DNA of 8,555 bases from Rhodospirillales bacterium (GCA_030754475.1 JASMAE010000119.1:1-8555), one strand, 5' to 3'. Positions 1 through 7,592 are shown, counted from the first letter of the stretch. Translations and numbers: made by a program. The notes: generated by a model not told the origin, from the sequence alone.

Positions 1-100
1 CCAGGTGAGCCAGAGCCTCCGTTAGTTCTTCCGGCCATCTGTCTCAAATCATCTGACGACGGACACGTTCGCGGAAACACTCGACGACATCTCGAAAAGC

Positions 101-520
101 ATGAAGGAGCTTGCCGACCGTCGGTTCCTTTCCGATCTATCGCTGAAACACATGCAGGAAGCGGCGAGCGACTGGGGCGAGCACATCAGTTCGACCTATG
201 GGGACGTGGCGGAACGCTCGGATGCGGCGCTTGACGAAATCAGGTCGCGGACGGGCACCGCGCTTTCCGAGGCCGCGAAATGGGGTTCGGACGTCGTCGA
301 ACAGCTCAAGAAGTCGGCGACCGAACTCGGGCAAAGGCAGCAAGCCGAGCGCGCATCGCATTCAACCGAGTACGCGGGTCCTATGCGCGAAACCGCCGCC
401 GGGGCCAAACCGGCGCGCAAAAGCCCACCGACGCATGCGAACAAGAAACGTTCGGACGCGAAGGCAACGTCCGCGCCGGCAAGGCGCAGACGCGGCACGA
501 TACCGCGACCGGGGACGTGA
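101..520 (+). CDS. Helical protein with basic Ala/Lys/Arg tail (phasin-like at most)
   Basis: I do not recognise this 139-aa protein with certainty. Residues 1-80 are charged, lack Pro and read as long amphipathic helices (e.g. DWGEHISSTYGDVAERSDAA). Residues ~95-139 form a Pro/Ala-rich basic tail with KK, RK and RRRR clusters. This helix plus basic-tail layout occurs in phasins and in histone-like or AlgP-like proteins, but no diagnostic motif is visible. It is predicted soluble, with no signal peptide or membrane segment. The ATG at 101 has only a weak upstream purine run. The same frame upstream, from about 53 to 100, reads TTDTFAETLDDISKS, which looks like the natural N-terminus of the helix. 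The only candidate start there is CTG at 53, and an in-frame TAG lies at 23-25. The annotated start is therefore doubtful. The next gene is ~600 bases away on the other strand, so it seems to be a single-gene unit. Confidence 0.6.
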   Translation: MKELADRRFLSDLSLKHMQEAASDWGEHISSTYGDVAERSDAALDEIRSRTGTALSEAAKWGSDVVEQLKKSATELGQRQQAERASHSTEYAGPMRETAAGAKPARKSPPTHANKKRSDAKATSAPARRRRGTIPRPGT

Positions 521-736
521 CACCGAAGGACGCGGCCTCGATCCTCCGCGGGCGCGCGTCGGGCTTTGGGCGACCGAGGGAAACTCGCGGACGGACGCTC
601 GACCGGCGGGCGATGTGACGCGGTCTCGACGATTCCTCGACCACGCCGCTACGGCCCTCACACGCCTCTTGCGGCCGGCCGCGGATGCGTGGAGATGAGA
701 CAACCGTGTGAACGGAAGAAGACCGCAACCAACGCC

Positions 737-765
737 AACGGGGCCTTCCTGGAAACGGCCCCGTT
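737..765. terminator. Stem-loop, possible terminator of the first gene
   Basis: A perfect 9-bp stem, AACGGGGCC (737-745) and GGCCCCGTT (757-765), encloses an 11-base loop. No T-run follows on either strand, so it is not a textbook intrinsic terminator. Its place 217 bases after the stop of the left-hand gene would fit a 3'-end stabilising hairpin. Confidence 0.35.
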
Positions 766-903
766 GATCCGCAGTGAGACGGGCGGAAGCCCTGTTCATT
801 ACCGTCCATTCGGACAGCCGCTTCGCCGCGATTTGTCTCGCTGAACTTTCGCTACGAGCACCTAGGCCCGTTCGCTCAACGCATCACCGATTGTTGGTTC
901 GTC

Positions 904-969
904 CATGCATTTGCATGAATTGAGAATCGTATAATTCGTCGTAAAAGGGTCAAATTACTTTTGTGACCC
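904..969. promoter_or_regulatory. AT-rich patch with two inverted repeats and a TATAAT
   Basis: In an otherwise GC-rich gap, this patch carries CATGCA-TT-TGCATG (904-917), a TATAAT hexamer on the plus strand at 930-935, and GGGTCA (947-952) paired with TGACCC (964-969). The best -35-like hexamer, TTGCAT at 911-916, lies only 13 bases before TATAAT, too close for a standard sigma-70 promoter. No convincing plus-strand gene follows. It may be a regulator site or an unannotated small-RNA promoter; neither can be shown from the sequence. Confidence 0.25.
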
Positions 970-1123
970 GTTCCCACCACGGCGGTGTGCGCGCTGGCGC
1001 GGCACTCGGTCTAGCCGGCCGCCGTTTGCGCCATGAGACTCGTGGCGGCGAGAGACCATGTCTCACGGACGACTGGATGTCGGCTCCTGGCCGAACGGCG
1101 ACATTCCGGCCATCAATGATATT

Positions 1124-1138
1124 GGCGTTCTCAACGCC
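1124..1138 (-). terminator. Short hairpin overlapping the zinc-ribbon stop codon
   Basis: GGCGTT (1124-1129) and AACGCC (1133-1138) form a 6-bp stem with a 3-base loop that covers the stop codon of the minus-strand gene. The bases downstream on the minus strand are AT-rich but hold no T-run, so termination here is only a possibility. Confidence 0.25.
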
Positions 1139-1334
1139 GGCTCCGGCACCGGCTGCACAAACGGTGGTGCGCCCCTTCGGAGCGGAACTCTTCCCCACAG
1201 GCCAGACAATTGCGAACGGTGGTGATCGCCTCGTACTCGATTCTGTGACGTTCCCTCGCTTCGGCGATTTTTTCTCGTCGCGCCAGTTTACCGGGCGAAA
1301 ACGCTTGGATTTGTGAGGTATCCGACTCGGACAT
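1131..1334 (-). CDS. Small zinc-ribbon protein (CxxC-x13-CxxC)
   Basis: This 67-aa protein has a Ser/Thr-rich N-terminus and a charged helix (residues ~16-36, KLARREKIAEARERHRIEYE). Its C-terminal metal site uses C43, C46, C60 and C63, in the context RNCLACGEEFRSEGAHHRLCSRCR. The CxxCGxxFxSEGxxxRxCxxCR pattern is, from my knowledge, that of small alphaproteobacterial zinc-finger proteins of unknown role; four Cys residues fit one Zn(II). I chose the ATG at 1334 over the in-frame ATG at 1352 because an AGGAGG ribosome-binding site (1340-1345) lies 5 bases before it. It sits downstream of the RhlE-type helicase on the same strand, 139 bases away, with a palindromic element between them, so co-transcription is uncertain. 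A role in nucleic-acid binding or transcription is conceivable but not shown. Confidence 0.8.
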   Translation of the reverse strand: MSESDTSQIQAFSPGKLARREKIAEARERHRIEYEAITTVRNCLACGEEFRSEGAHHRLCSRCRSRR

Positions 1335-1380
1335 CGTGTCCTCCTGCTCCATGAGAGTTCATCCTATCAGGGAATAAGCG

Positions 1381-1449
1381 GGGACGGGAGGATTGGGAGA
1401 AACGTGCGAAGCACGAAGCGCCTATTCTCCATATCCTCCGTATCGTCCC
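1381..1449. repeat. Imperfect palindromic element with inner hairpin
   Basis: The left arm (1381-1402, gggac..ggaggat..ggagaa pattern) is matched by the reverse complement of the right arm (1424-1449), with a few small gaps. Inside it is a perfect hairpin, CGTGC-GAA-GCACG (1403-1415). The element starts 24 bases after the helicase stop in the minus-strand direction. It could act as a bidirectional terminator or mRNA-stabilising structure, or be a copy of a dispersed intergenic palindrome. The copy number in the genome would decide; only one copy is in this window. Confidence 0.5.
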
Positions 1450-1473
1450 TCTATCGTCTTTTTCCGGCTGGGG

Positions 1474-2718
<1,245 letters not shown>

Positions 2719-2876
2719 GTATTCTTTGGTTCTTTCTCGATTAAGTTGTCGTAACCCTCCGCCCCGAAATCGGAACGGCGGGCGCGCAAGCATGATGCAA
2801 GCATTTCCGACGTGGCGTACCCTTGGCAGTGGCCCGTCTAACGAAACGCCCAAATATGTCGGAGAGAAACGTGGCT

Positions 2877-2898
2877 GGCCCTAAGAAGTTGTAGGGCC
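2877..2898 (-). promoter_or_regulatory. Stem-loop in the helicase upstream region
   Basis: GGCCCTA (2877-2883) pairs perfectly with TAGGGCC (2892-2898) around an 8-base loop, ~160 bases upstream of the helicase ATG. No T-run follows on either strand, so it is a structural or attenuator-like candidate rather than a plain terminator. Confidence 0.3.
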
Positions 2899-3153
2899 GG
2901 CGAGCGATCAAAACTCGACCTTGAAGGGAATGTCGCTGGCGCTATTAAGGCGCTTTCGGTGCCGGCAAGTCAAGACAATACGCCTGTTGCCGCCAATCCG
3001 GCCACGCGGATCGCGGCTCTGCATTGCCTGCGAACTTCCGCTGTTGGTGCTGTGGACGGCGCCCACCACCGTCGTCTAGGTAAAGAAACGGCGCTTTCTA
3101 AATCCGCAGGCCAGCATTCCATAAGGGTTTTCTTTTGGGCTGCTGTTGGCCAT

Positions 3154-3174
3154 GACCGGCCGCTTCGGCCGATC
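3154..3174. other. GC-rich stem-loop in the intergenic block
   Basis: GACCGGCCG (3154-3162) and CGGCCGATC (3166-3174) pair at eight of nine positions around a CTT loop. T-rich sequence lies on the plus-strand upstream side only, which does not fit an intrinsic terminator in either direction. Confidence 0.35.
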
Positions 3175-3423
3175 CCTTCGTTCGTCGGCAATAGACCCCT
3201 TACCGGACGTGGCGCCCGAACCCGGCGAAGGTGTGAGATCGGCCTCGAAGATCGTGTAGCGGGCGATCATCTGCTTCGCGCGATCGGCTGTGTCCTCGAT
3301 CTAAACCCGATCAAGGCGCGCTCGGCGGTTATCGCTTTCACCGCCGCCGACGCGACCTTCGCGTCTTTCCGGGCGCGGAACCGCCGCCCGGATCCGGGTC
3401 GGTGCACGTTCAGCAACGTTTGG

Positions 3424-4224
3424 CTAGTTCGGAAGGCTGACGTGCCACGCGCGCGCGCGTTCTTCAATACTCGCTATCTGCTCGGGCGTCAGGGCGTTCT
3501 CGAGACTCGCGCGCTCCGCGGCGGCATCCTCCTTGAGTTTCCCGGTACTCCCGTTCATGGCGACGGTGAGCCAATAGAAAGCCGCGACCTCATCCTTGAT
3601 CACACCTTCACCGAGCGCAAACAGGTTACCGAGCCGATACTGCGCCACCTCGTTGCCCAGGTTCGCCGCCTTGTGGAACCATCGCGCCGCATCCTTGCTG
3701 CTTTTCGGTACGCCCTGTCCTTGCATGTACAGATAGCCGAGCGAGGATTGGGCCTTGGCATAATCTTGTTCCGCCGATTTTCGATACCACTTGGCCGCTT
3801 CGGCGTAGTCCTTGGTCACTCCGCGTCCGGACCAATACATCCGCGCGAGCGTATACTGGGCCCGGGCGACGCCCTGCTCGGCGGCCTTGAGATACCATTT
3901 CCGTGCTTCCGTGAAGCCGCGACCGGCTTCGTAAAGCTCTCCGAGTCTTACCTGCGCTCGCACGTAATCTTGCTCGGCCGCCATGCGATACCAATCCGCC
4001 GCCTGCTTGATGTCTTTCTCTACGCCCCTCCCCTCGGCGTACATTTCGGCAAGGTTGAACTGGGCCCGGACGTTCCCCGCATTTGCCAGGGAAGTCCATT
4101 CGCGGATCGCGGTCACGTAGTCCTGCGCTCGGAATGCCCGCTGTCCCGCTTCGAAATCCTGAGCCGAAGTCGGCGCGATGGTGGACACGCACACAAGCAT
4201 TGAAAGCAGCAATAATCGGTTCAT
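3424..4224 (-). CDS. Secreted Sel1-repeat (SLR) protein
   Basis: This 266-aa protein opens with a signal peptide (residues 1-21, MNRLLLLSMLVC...APTSA, cut before QDF), so it acts in the periplasm or outside the cell. The body is a TPR-like Sel1 solenoid with about five repeats: ~52-87, 88-119, 120-155, 156-191 and 192-226. Each follows the pattern xAQxxLGxxYxxGxGVxKDxxxAxxWYxxAAEQG. The second repeat is four residues short: GRGF runs straight into TEARKWY. A short non-repeat tail (227-266) ends in LTPEQIASIEERARAW. Sel1 proteins are protein-protein scaffolds in envelope stress, exopolysaccharide or secretion pathways; nothing here names the partner. The start at 4224 is fixed by the signal peptide, though the ribosome-binding site is weak. 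It lies 350 bases after the broken aldolase gene, so it probably has its own promoter. Confidence 0.9.
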   Translation of the reverse strand: MNRLLLLSMLVCVSTIAPTSAQDFEAGQRAFRAQDYVTAIREWTSLANAGNVRAQFNLAEMYAEGRGVEKDIKQAADWYRMAAEQDYVRAQVRLGELYEAGRGFTEARKWYLKAAEQGVARAQYTLARMYWSGRGVTKDYAEAAKWYRKSAEQDYAKAQSSLGYLYMQGQGVPKSSKDAARWFHKAANLGNEVAQYRLGNLFALGEGVIKDEVAAFYWLTVAMNGSTGKLKEDAAAERASLENALTPEQIASIEERARAWHVSLPN

Positions 4225-4576
4225 GTCGGAGTCCCGGAAATCACGCGAAGCGATAGTTTCTCTGTGACTCCGGCTTCAAGCTCGGTCCCGCCAGATCGAC
4301 GGTGGAAGGGAAAAGGTTGGGAGACGTTGCCGAGTGTGGCGGCCATGTCGGTCCCCTGGCCTGCCCATTTCGATGCAGCCATCCTTTGTTTAATACGGAT
4401 GCTCGCTCGGCGGAAACGCAAATCGAGCCAAAGTCTTCGAGGCGGGATGGCCGGCGCTGGCGCGTTGGATCAAGCCGGGGCCCACCGCGGGCCGCCTACG
4501 GGCGCAGCTAAGGAACGCGCGCGCTCTCGTGATGCCGGAATTGGCGCGCGGTCGAGCCGGGTAAATGGATGAAGCG
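4225..4576. other. 352-base gap between the aldolase and Sel1 genes
   Basis: I see no gene here. The right part holds a GC hairpin (4516-4550). The part nearer the Sel1 gene is less GC-rich, and on the minus strand has a TATTAA hexamer near 4391-4396 that could belong to the Sel1 promoter, but no well-spaced -35 element accompanies it. Confidence 0.4.
4516..4550 (-). terminator. GC hairpin downstream of the aldolase gene
   Basis: CGCGCGCGC (4516-4524) can pair with GCGCGCG (4544-4550) over a loop of about 20 bases, 27 bases after the stop codon in the direction of transcription. On the minus strand it is followed by TTCCTT, a poor T-run, so this is a weak terminator candidate. Confidence 0.25.
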
Positions 4577-5337
4577 CTAGTCGCGGTACGACGGATCGAG
4601 CCGGTCCATCATCCGCACGTACGCCGGCCATGACGCCTCGCCCGTGTTCCGGCCCGAGCTCTGCCCAGCCGAATGCTCGCACACCTCCGGCGGCGGGATG
4701 TGAAGCGCGCCACCCGCCTGGGCGAGCACCTGCGACGCACACGCCTTCTCGAGCTCGTACATCAGACAGAACGCCTCACCGATGGTGCGCCCGCAGGTCA
4801 AGAGCCCATGGTTGCGCAGGATTACGGCCATGTGCGGGCCGAGGTCGGCCACCAGGCGCTCGCGCTCGTCGAGGTCGAGGGTGACGCCCTCGTAGTCGTG
4901 GTAGCCGATGCGGTTGTAGAACCGGCACGCGCTCATGCTGAGCGGCAATAGCCCGCACGCTTGCGCGGCGACCGCCATGCCCGCCTCGGTATGGGTGTGA
5001 AGGACGCAAGCGACGTCGTGGCGCGCGCGGTGAACCGCGCTGTGGATCACAAAGCCCGCCTCGATCACCTCGTAGTCGGTCTCGCTCAAGACGTTGCCGT
5101 CGACGTCGATCCGCACCAGGCTCGACGCGGTGATCTCCTCGAAGTGTAGGCCGCGGGGATTGATGAGGAACTGATCTTTCGTCTCCGGCACTCTGGCCGA
5201 GATGTGGTTGAAGATCATGTGGGTCCAGCCGTGGTGCGCCACCAGGCGGCGAGTTCCACGCGGGTCTCCCATTCCTCGGCGCCCACGCGATCGCGGAGCG
5301 ATGGGAACGCGAGCTTGGTGACGGTGGCGGCGGTCAT
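4577..5337 (-). pseudogene. Class II aldolase/adducin-family gene, frameshifted
   Basis: Two overlapping frames together give one family member. Frame one starts at the ATG at 5337 behind a good GGGAGG site (5343-5348, 5-base gap) and reads MTAATVTKLAFPSLRDRV...ETRVELAA; it then goes out of frame and stops near 5215. Frame two holds the rest: RLVAHHGWTHMIFNHISARVPE onward to the stop at 4577, ~220 aa. It has the zinc-site histidines in LHTHTEAG (HTH, residues 92-94 counted from the ATG at 5272), NHGLLT (H155) and the family sequence GYHDYEG. The usual ELAAxxRLV link is missing, consistent with a 10-base loss near 5243-5252. The intact family covers sugar-phosphate aldolases, epimerases and decarboxylases; the substrate cannot be named. 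A shortened product from the ATG at 5272 would lack the N-terminal helix, and that ATG has its purine-rich stretch directly against it, so it is unlikely. A sequencing error is possible but would have to be a 10-base one. Confidence 0.8.
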
Positions 5338-5364
5338 GGCTTCCTCCCTTGCGCGGGGCCGGTC

Positions 5365-5434
5365 GGTTCGCGGACGGGAATGCGAACTCGAACGATTAAA
5401 CACTGCCGGCGCGTCGCCACCAAGGGTTCGCGGA
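5365..5434. promoter_or_regulatory. GTTCGC repeats between aldolase and mmcB-like genes
   Basis: The divergent intergenic region (5338-5502) contains a perfect inverted pair, GTTCGC (5366-5371) and GCGAAC (5382-5387), spaced by 10 bases. A second copy of the 10-mer GGTTCGCGGA occurs at 5425-5434, 60 bases after the first at 5365-5374. Such half-sites suit a dimeric regulator acting on one or both genes. They do not match the alphaproteobacterial LexA box (GTTC-N7-GTTC). Confidence 0.35.
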
Positions 5435-5502
5435 TACGACCCACCGCGCTTGATCCCCGCCCGCCGGGCGCGCTATTACGAGGCGCGGGTGGAGAACAAT
5501 CA

Positions 5503-5967
5503 ATGAACAAACGATCCTTCGACGCAAATGCGCCACCACCGGTGGCTGCCGGCGCGGCGGGCGGGATCGCGCGCGGCGCATGCCGGCTGCTCGGCGACAT
5601 GGGGTACGCAGCGGTGCTCGAATTCAAGCTGCGCTCGCGGCGCCGGGTCGATGTCATCGGCCTCGATCGGGCAGGAAGCTTCATCATCGTCGAGGTCAAG
5701 TCCTCGCTCGCTGATTTCCGCGCCGATGGCAAGTGGCCGGAATATCTCGATTATTGTGATTCGTTCTATTTCGCCGTCGGTCGCGACTTTCCAGTGATCG
5801 AACTGCCCGCCGAATGCGGCGTGATGGTCGCCGATTCGTTTTCGGCCGCCGTGCTTAGGCCGGCGCCTGAAAGACCGCTCAACGGCGCGAGACGCAGGGC
5901 TCAGATCCTCAGGTTCGCGCTTTGCGCGGCCGGGCGCCTGGGCGCGTTTCTCGATCGCCGAATCTAA
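5503..5967 (+). CDS. mmcB: MmcB-like DNA repair protein (PD-(D/E)XK-type fold)
   Basis: This 154-aa soluble protein matches my knowledge of the MmcB family, named in Caulobacter for mitomycin C resistance under SOS control and thought to be a nuclease-fold repair protein. Visible features are a candidate acidic residue E40 in VLEFKLRSRRRVDVIGL, D50, and the EVK triad part E64-V65-K66 in FIIVEVKSS; together they fit a PD-(D/E)XK active site. The family-typical DFRADGKWPEYLDYCDSFYFAV follows at residues 71-92, then an Arg-rich C-terminus. I chose the ATG at 5503 because GGAG (5491-5494) sits 8 bases before it; the longer open frame from 5380 adds an unrelated Arg-rich stretch. It is divergent from the aldolase gene and converges on the MFS-DUF1127-ada cluster, giving a DNA-damage neighbourhood. 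No LexA box was found upstream, so SOS control is not shown here. Confidence 0.87.
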   Translation: MNKRSFDANAPPPVAAGAAGGIARGACRLLGDMGYAAVLEFKLRSRRRVDVIGLDRAGSFIIVEVKSSLADFRADGKWPEYLDYCDSFYFAVGRDFPVIELPAECGVMVADSFSAAVLRPAPERPLNGARRRAQILRFALCAAGRLGAFLDRRI

Positions 5968-5992
5968 CCCTGCGCATTCTGACCCTGCGCAT
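5967..5992. repeat. Tandem 11-base direct repeat between convergent genes
   Basis: ACCCTGCGCAT occurs at 5967-5977 and again at 5982-5992, with a 15-base period. The first copy begins on the last base of the mmcB-like stop codon. It looks like a small local duplication. Confidence 0.6.
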
Positions 5993-6031
5993 AGAGCGGA
6001 TCGCGTTTGATCTCAACGGTACAAACCAGAA

Positions 6032-7285
6032 TCACGCACTCGGTGGATCGTGCCTTGGCGAAACCGAGCGACCGCGATCTCGTCTGGGCCACGAAAGCGT
6101 CACGAACGCAAGGAAGGCCGTCGCGGAAACGGCGGTGATGCTGAGTGCCATCGGAAGCTGCGTGGTGTGGACCAGCGAGCCAGCGATGACGCTGGACGCC
6201 GCGGCCGCGCTCATCTGCAAGAAACCCAGAAGCGCCGATGCGGCGCCGGCCGCCCTCGGAAAGGGACCCAGCGCGCCGGCCATGGCGTTGGGAAAGACGA
6301 GGCCCATGCCGGCGAGGAAGAGGATCATCGGCAAAATCACGGCGAACACGCCGACCCCGCCGAGGAGCGCCGTCGCCACCATAGCCAAGCCACCCGCGAG
6401 TGACAGGCTTACGCCCAAAAGCACCATGCGCTCGACGCCGACGCGCACGGTGAACCGCCCGGAAGTGAGATTTCCCGCGAGGAAGCCCGTGACGTTGAAC
6501 ATGGACAGCAAGCCGTACTGGTCCGGGCTCAGCCCGAAGGTGTCGATGAACAGGAACGGCGAGGCCGCGATGTAGGCCACGAGGCCCGCGAAGACGAAGG
6601 CGACGGAGAAGGCGTAGCCCAGATACTCGGCGCTTCCCAGCAGCATCCGGTAGTTCCGGCCGATGCTGACGATATTCAGCGCCCGGCGATCGGGGTTCCG
6701 GTTGGTCTCGTCCAGGAGGAACGCGACCGCAAACAGCACCGATCCGGCGACGGCCGAGAGGAACAGGAAGACGGCCCGCCACCCGAACCACACCTGAAGG
6801 TAGCCGCCGATGATCGGCATGATTGCCGGCGAGACGGCGAAGGCGACACCGAGGTAGGACAGCACCTTGGCGGCGCGCTCACGGCCGTAGACGTCGCGGA
6901 CGATGGCGCGGCCGACCACCGGCCCCGCGCACGCGCCGACCGCCTGGGCGAATCGCCCGGCGATCAGGGACTCGATGTCCGGAGCGAACGTGCAGGCGAC
7001 GCTGGCCACGAGGTAGATGCAAAGACCCCCGAGCAGCGTGCGGCGGCGTCCGAAACGGTCCGACAGCGGCCCGTAGAAGAGTTGCGAGACCGCGAACGCG
7101 GCGAGGAACACCGTCAGCGTCAGGTTTACCTGCACCGGCGTCGCTTGCAGTTCGACCACCAGCGACGGGAGCGAAGGAAGATACGTGCCCGTCGCGATCT
7201 GGCCGAGCGCGACGAGAATCGTGAGAAGTCCGCTGATGATCAGGGATTCGGGGTGGGGACGCGCTGTCGCGCGGGCCTTGAACAT
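6032..7285 (-). CDS. Bcr/CflA-type MFS drug efflux transporter
   Basis: This 417-aa inner-membrane proton-coupled exporter has a hydrophobic pattern that gives about 12 membrane segments (roughly 16-36, 52-72, 83-103, 106-127, 141-161, 169-190, 223-245, 256-276, 285-305, 309-330, 345-367, 374-397). MFS motif A, GPLSDRFGRRRTLLGG, is at 72-87; a motif B-like stretch is GRFAQAVGACAGPVVGRAIVRD (110-131, with R111 and R126); the antiporter-type motif C, AVSPAIMPIIGGYL, is at 150-163. The TYLPSLPSL stretch (34-42) and the motif set are typical of Bcr/CflA exporters, which move drugs such as bicyclomycin, chloramphenicol or sulfonamides; the substrate here is unknown. The start at 7285 has an AAGGGG run (7288-7293) unusually close, 2 bases away. 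It lies 49 bases after the DUF1127 gene on the same strand and is probably co-transcribed with it and ada. Confidence 0.92.
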   Translation of the reverse strand: MFKARATARPHPESLIISGLLTILVALGQIATGTYLPSLPSLVVELQATPVQVNLTLTVFLAAFAVSQLFYGPLSDRFGRRRTLLGGLCIYLVASVACTFAPDIESLIAGRFAQAVGACAGPVVGRAIVRDVYGRERAAKVLSYLGVAFAVSPAIMPIIGGYLQVWFGWRAVFLFLSAVAGSVLFAVAFLLDETNRNPDRRALNIVSIGRNYRMLLGSAEYLGYAFSVAFVFAGLVAYIAASPFLFIDTFGLSPDQYGLLSMFNVTGFLAGNLTSGRFTVRVGVERMVLLGVSLSLAGGLAMVATALLGGVGVFAVILPMILFLAGMGLVFPNAMAGALGPFPRAAGAASALLGFLQMSAAAASSVIAGSLVHTTQLPMALSITAVSATAFLAFVTLSWPRRDRGRSVSPRHDPPSA

Positions 7286-7334
7286 GTCCCCTTATAGGCG
7301 GCACGGATCGCGCGTGGCAATTGGACCCACCGCG

Positions 7335-7568
7335 TCACGCCTGCCAGAAAGGCCTGTCCGCCTCGCTGAGCGCCTCGGCCCGGGTGACGCCGATGTCGGC
7401 CAGCATCCGCGCGTCGAGTGTGGCGAGCCTATGCCTCTGGCGCGCCCTCTCGTGCCATTCGTCGATCGTGTCCGCCGCACGCGCCAAGGCGCCGACGAGT
7501 CGGGTGAGTGCGGGCACGCGAAGAGCGACCGGCGTGCAGGCAAATAGGACGCCTTCGACGAGAGACAT
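7335..7568 (-). CDS. DUF1127 (YjiS-like) small protein
   Basis: This 77-aa protein has a hydrophobic N-terminal half (1-30) and the DUF1127 core in the C-terminal half: W38 in IDEWHERARQRHRL, then LATLDARMLADIGVTRAEALSEADRPFW (48-75). The LxxLDxRxLxDIGxxRxxAxxEAxxPFW pattern is diagnostic for the family. Members are common in alphaproteobacteria; some are RNA-binding small proteins affecting sRNA turnover and phosphate or carbon metabolism. The role of this one is unknown. I chose the ATG at 7568 because GGAGG (7577-7581) lies 8 bases before it; the GTG at 7583 would put that site inside the gene. It follows ada by 24 bases, so co-transcription is likely. The start codon lies in a perfect 12-base palindrome. 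Confidence 0.88.
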   Translation of the reverse strand: MSLVEGVLFACTPVALRVPALTRLVGALARAADTIDEWHERARQRHRLATLDARMLADIGVTRAEALSEADRPFWQA

Positions 7569-7573
7569 GTCTC
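7562..7573 (-). promoter_or_regulatory. 12-base palindrome across the DUF1127 start codon
   Basis: GAGACATGTCTC is its own reverse complement and contains the ATG (7566-7568 on the minus strand). It could be a regulator site or a short RNA structure at the start codon, but a chance palindrome is also possible. Confidence 0.3.
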
Positions 7574-7592
7574 GTTCCTCCACGAATCGCCA

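Larger units (their letters stand above)
521..1130. other. Gap of ~610 bases without a convincing gene
   Basis: Frames open here on both strands are Arg/Pro-rich, overlap one another and show no family motif, so I treat them as artefacts of high GC. The block contains a strong stem-loop (737-765) and, at about 900-970, an AT-rich patch with two inverted repeats. It separates the plus-strand gene at the left from the minus-strand zinc-ribbon gene, so it can hold the 3' ends of both transcripts. Confidence 0.5.
2719..3423. other. Structured ~700-base gap upstream of the helicase gene
   Basis: No gene is convincing here. Open frames on both strands lack recognisable motifs and overlap each other. 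The block carries a perfect 7-bp stem-loop (2877-2898), a 9-bp stem with one mismatch and a 3-base loop (3154-3174), and local T- and A-rich stretches near 3126-3136 that differ from the GC-rich genes. It must contain the helicase promoter and the 3' end of the Sel1-repeat transcript. It may also be a decayed gene or a dispersed intergenic repeat. Confidence 0.5.

Noticed and set aside
2719..2853. N-terminal extension of the helicase to the ATG at 2853
   Set aside because: The extra 45 residues do not resemble the family, and the ATG at 2718 gives the usual distance to the Q motif.
2970..3270. Two overlapping minus-strand small open frames in the 700-base gap
   Set aside because: They overlap each other in different frames, have no clear ribosome-binding site and no motif.
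2959..4203. Plus-strand 414-codon open frame
   Set aside because: Most of it is antisense to the clear Sel1-repeat gene with signal peptide; the translation has no motif and is a by-product of GC-rich third positions. The part before 3423 also shows no domain.
5338..5502. LexA (SOS) box upstream of the mmcB-like gene
   Set aside because: I looked for GTTC-N7-GTTC and its reverse form; only differently spaced GTTCGC half-sites are present.
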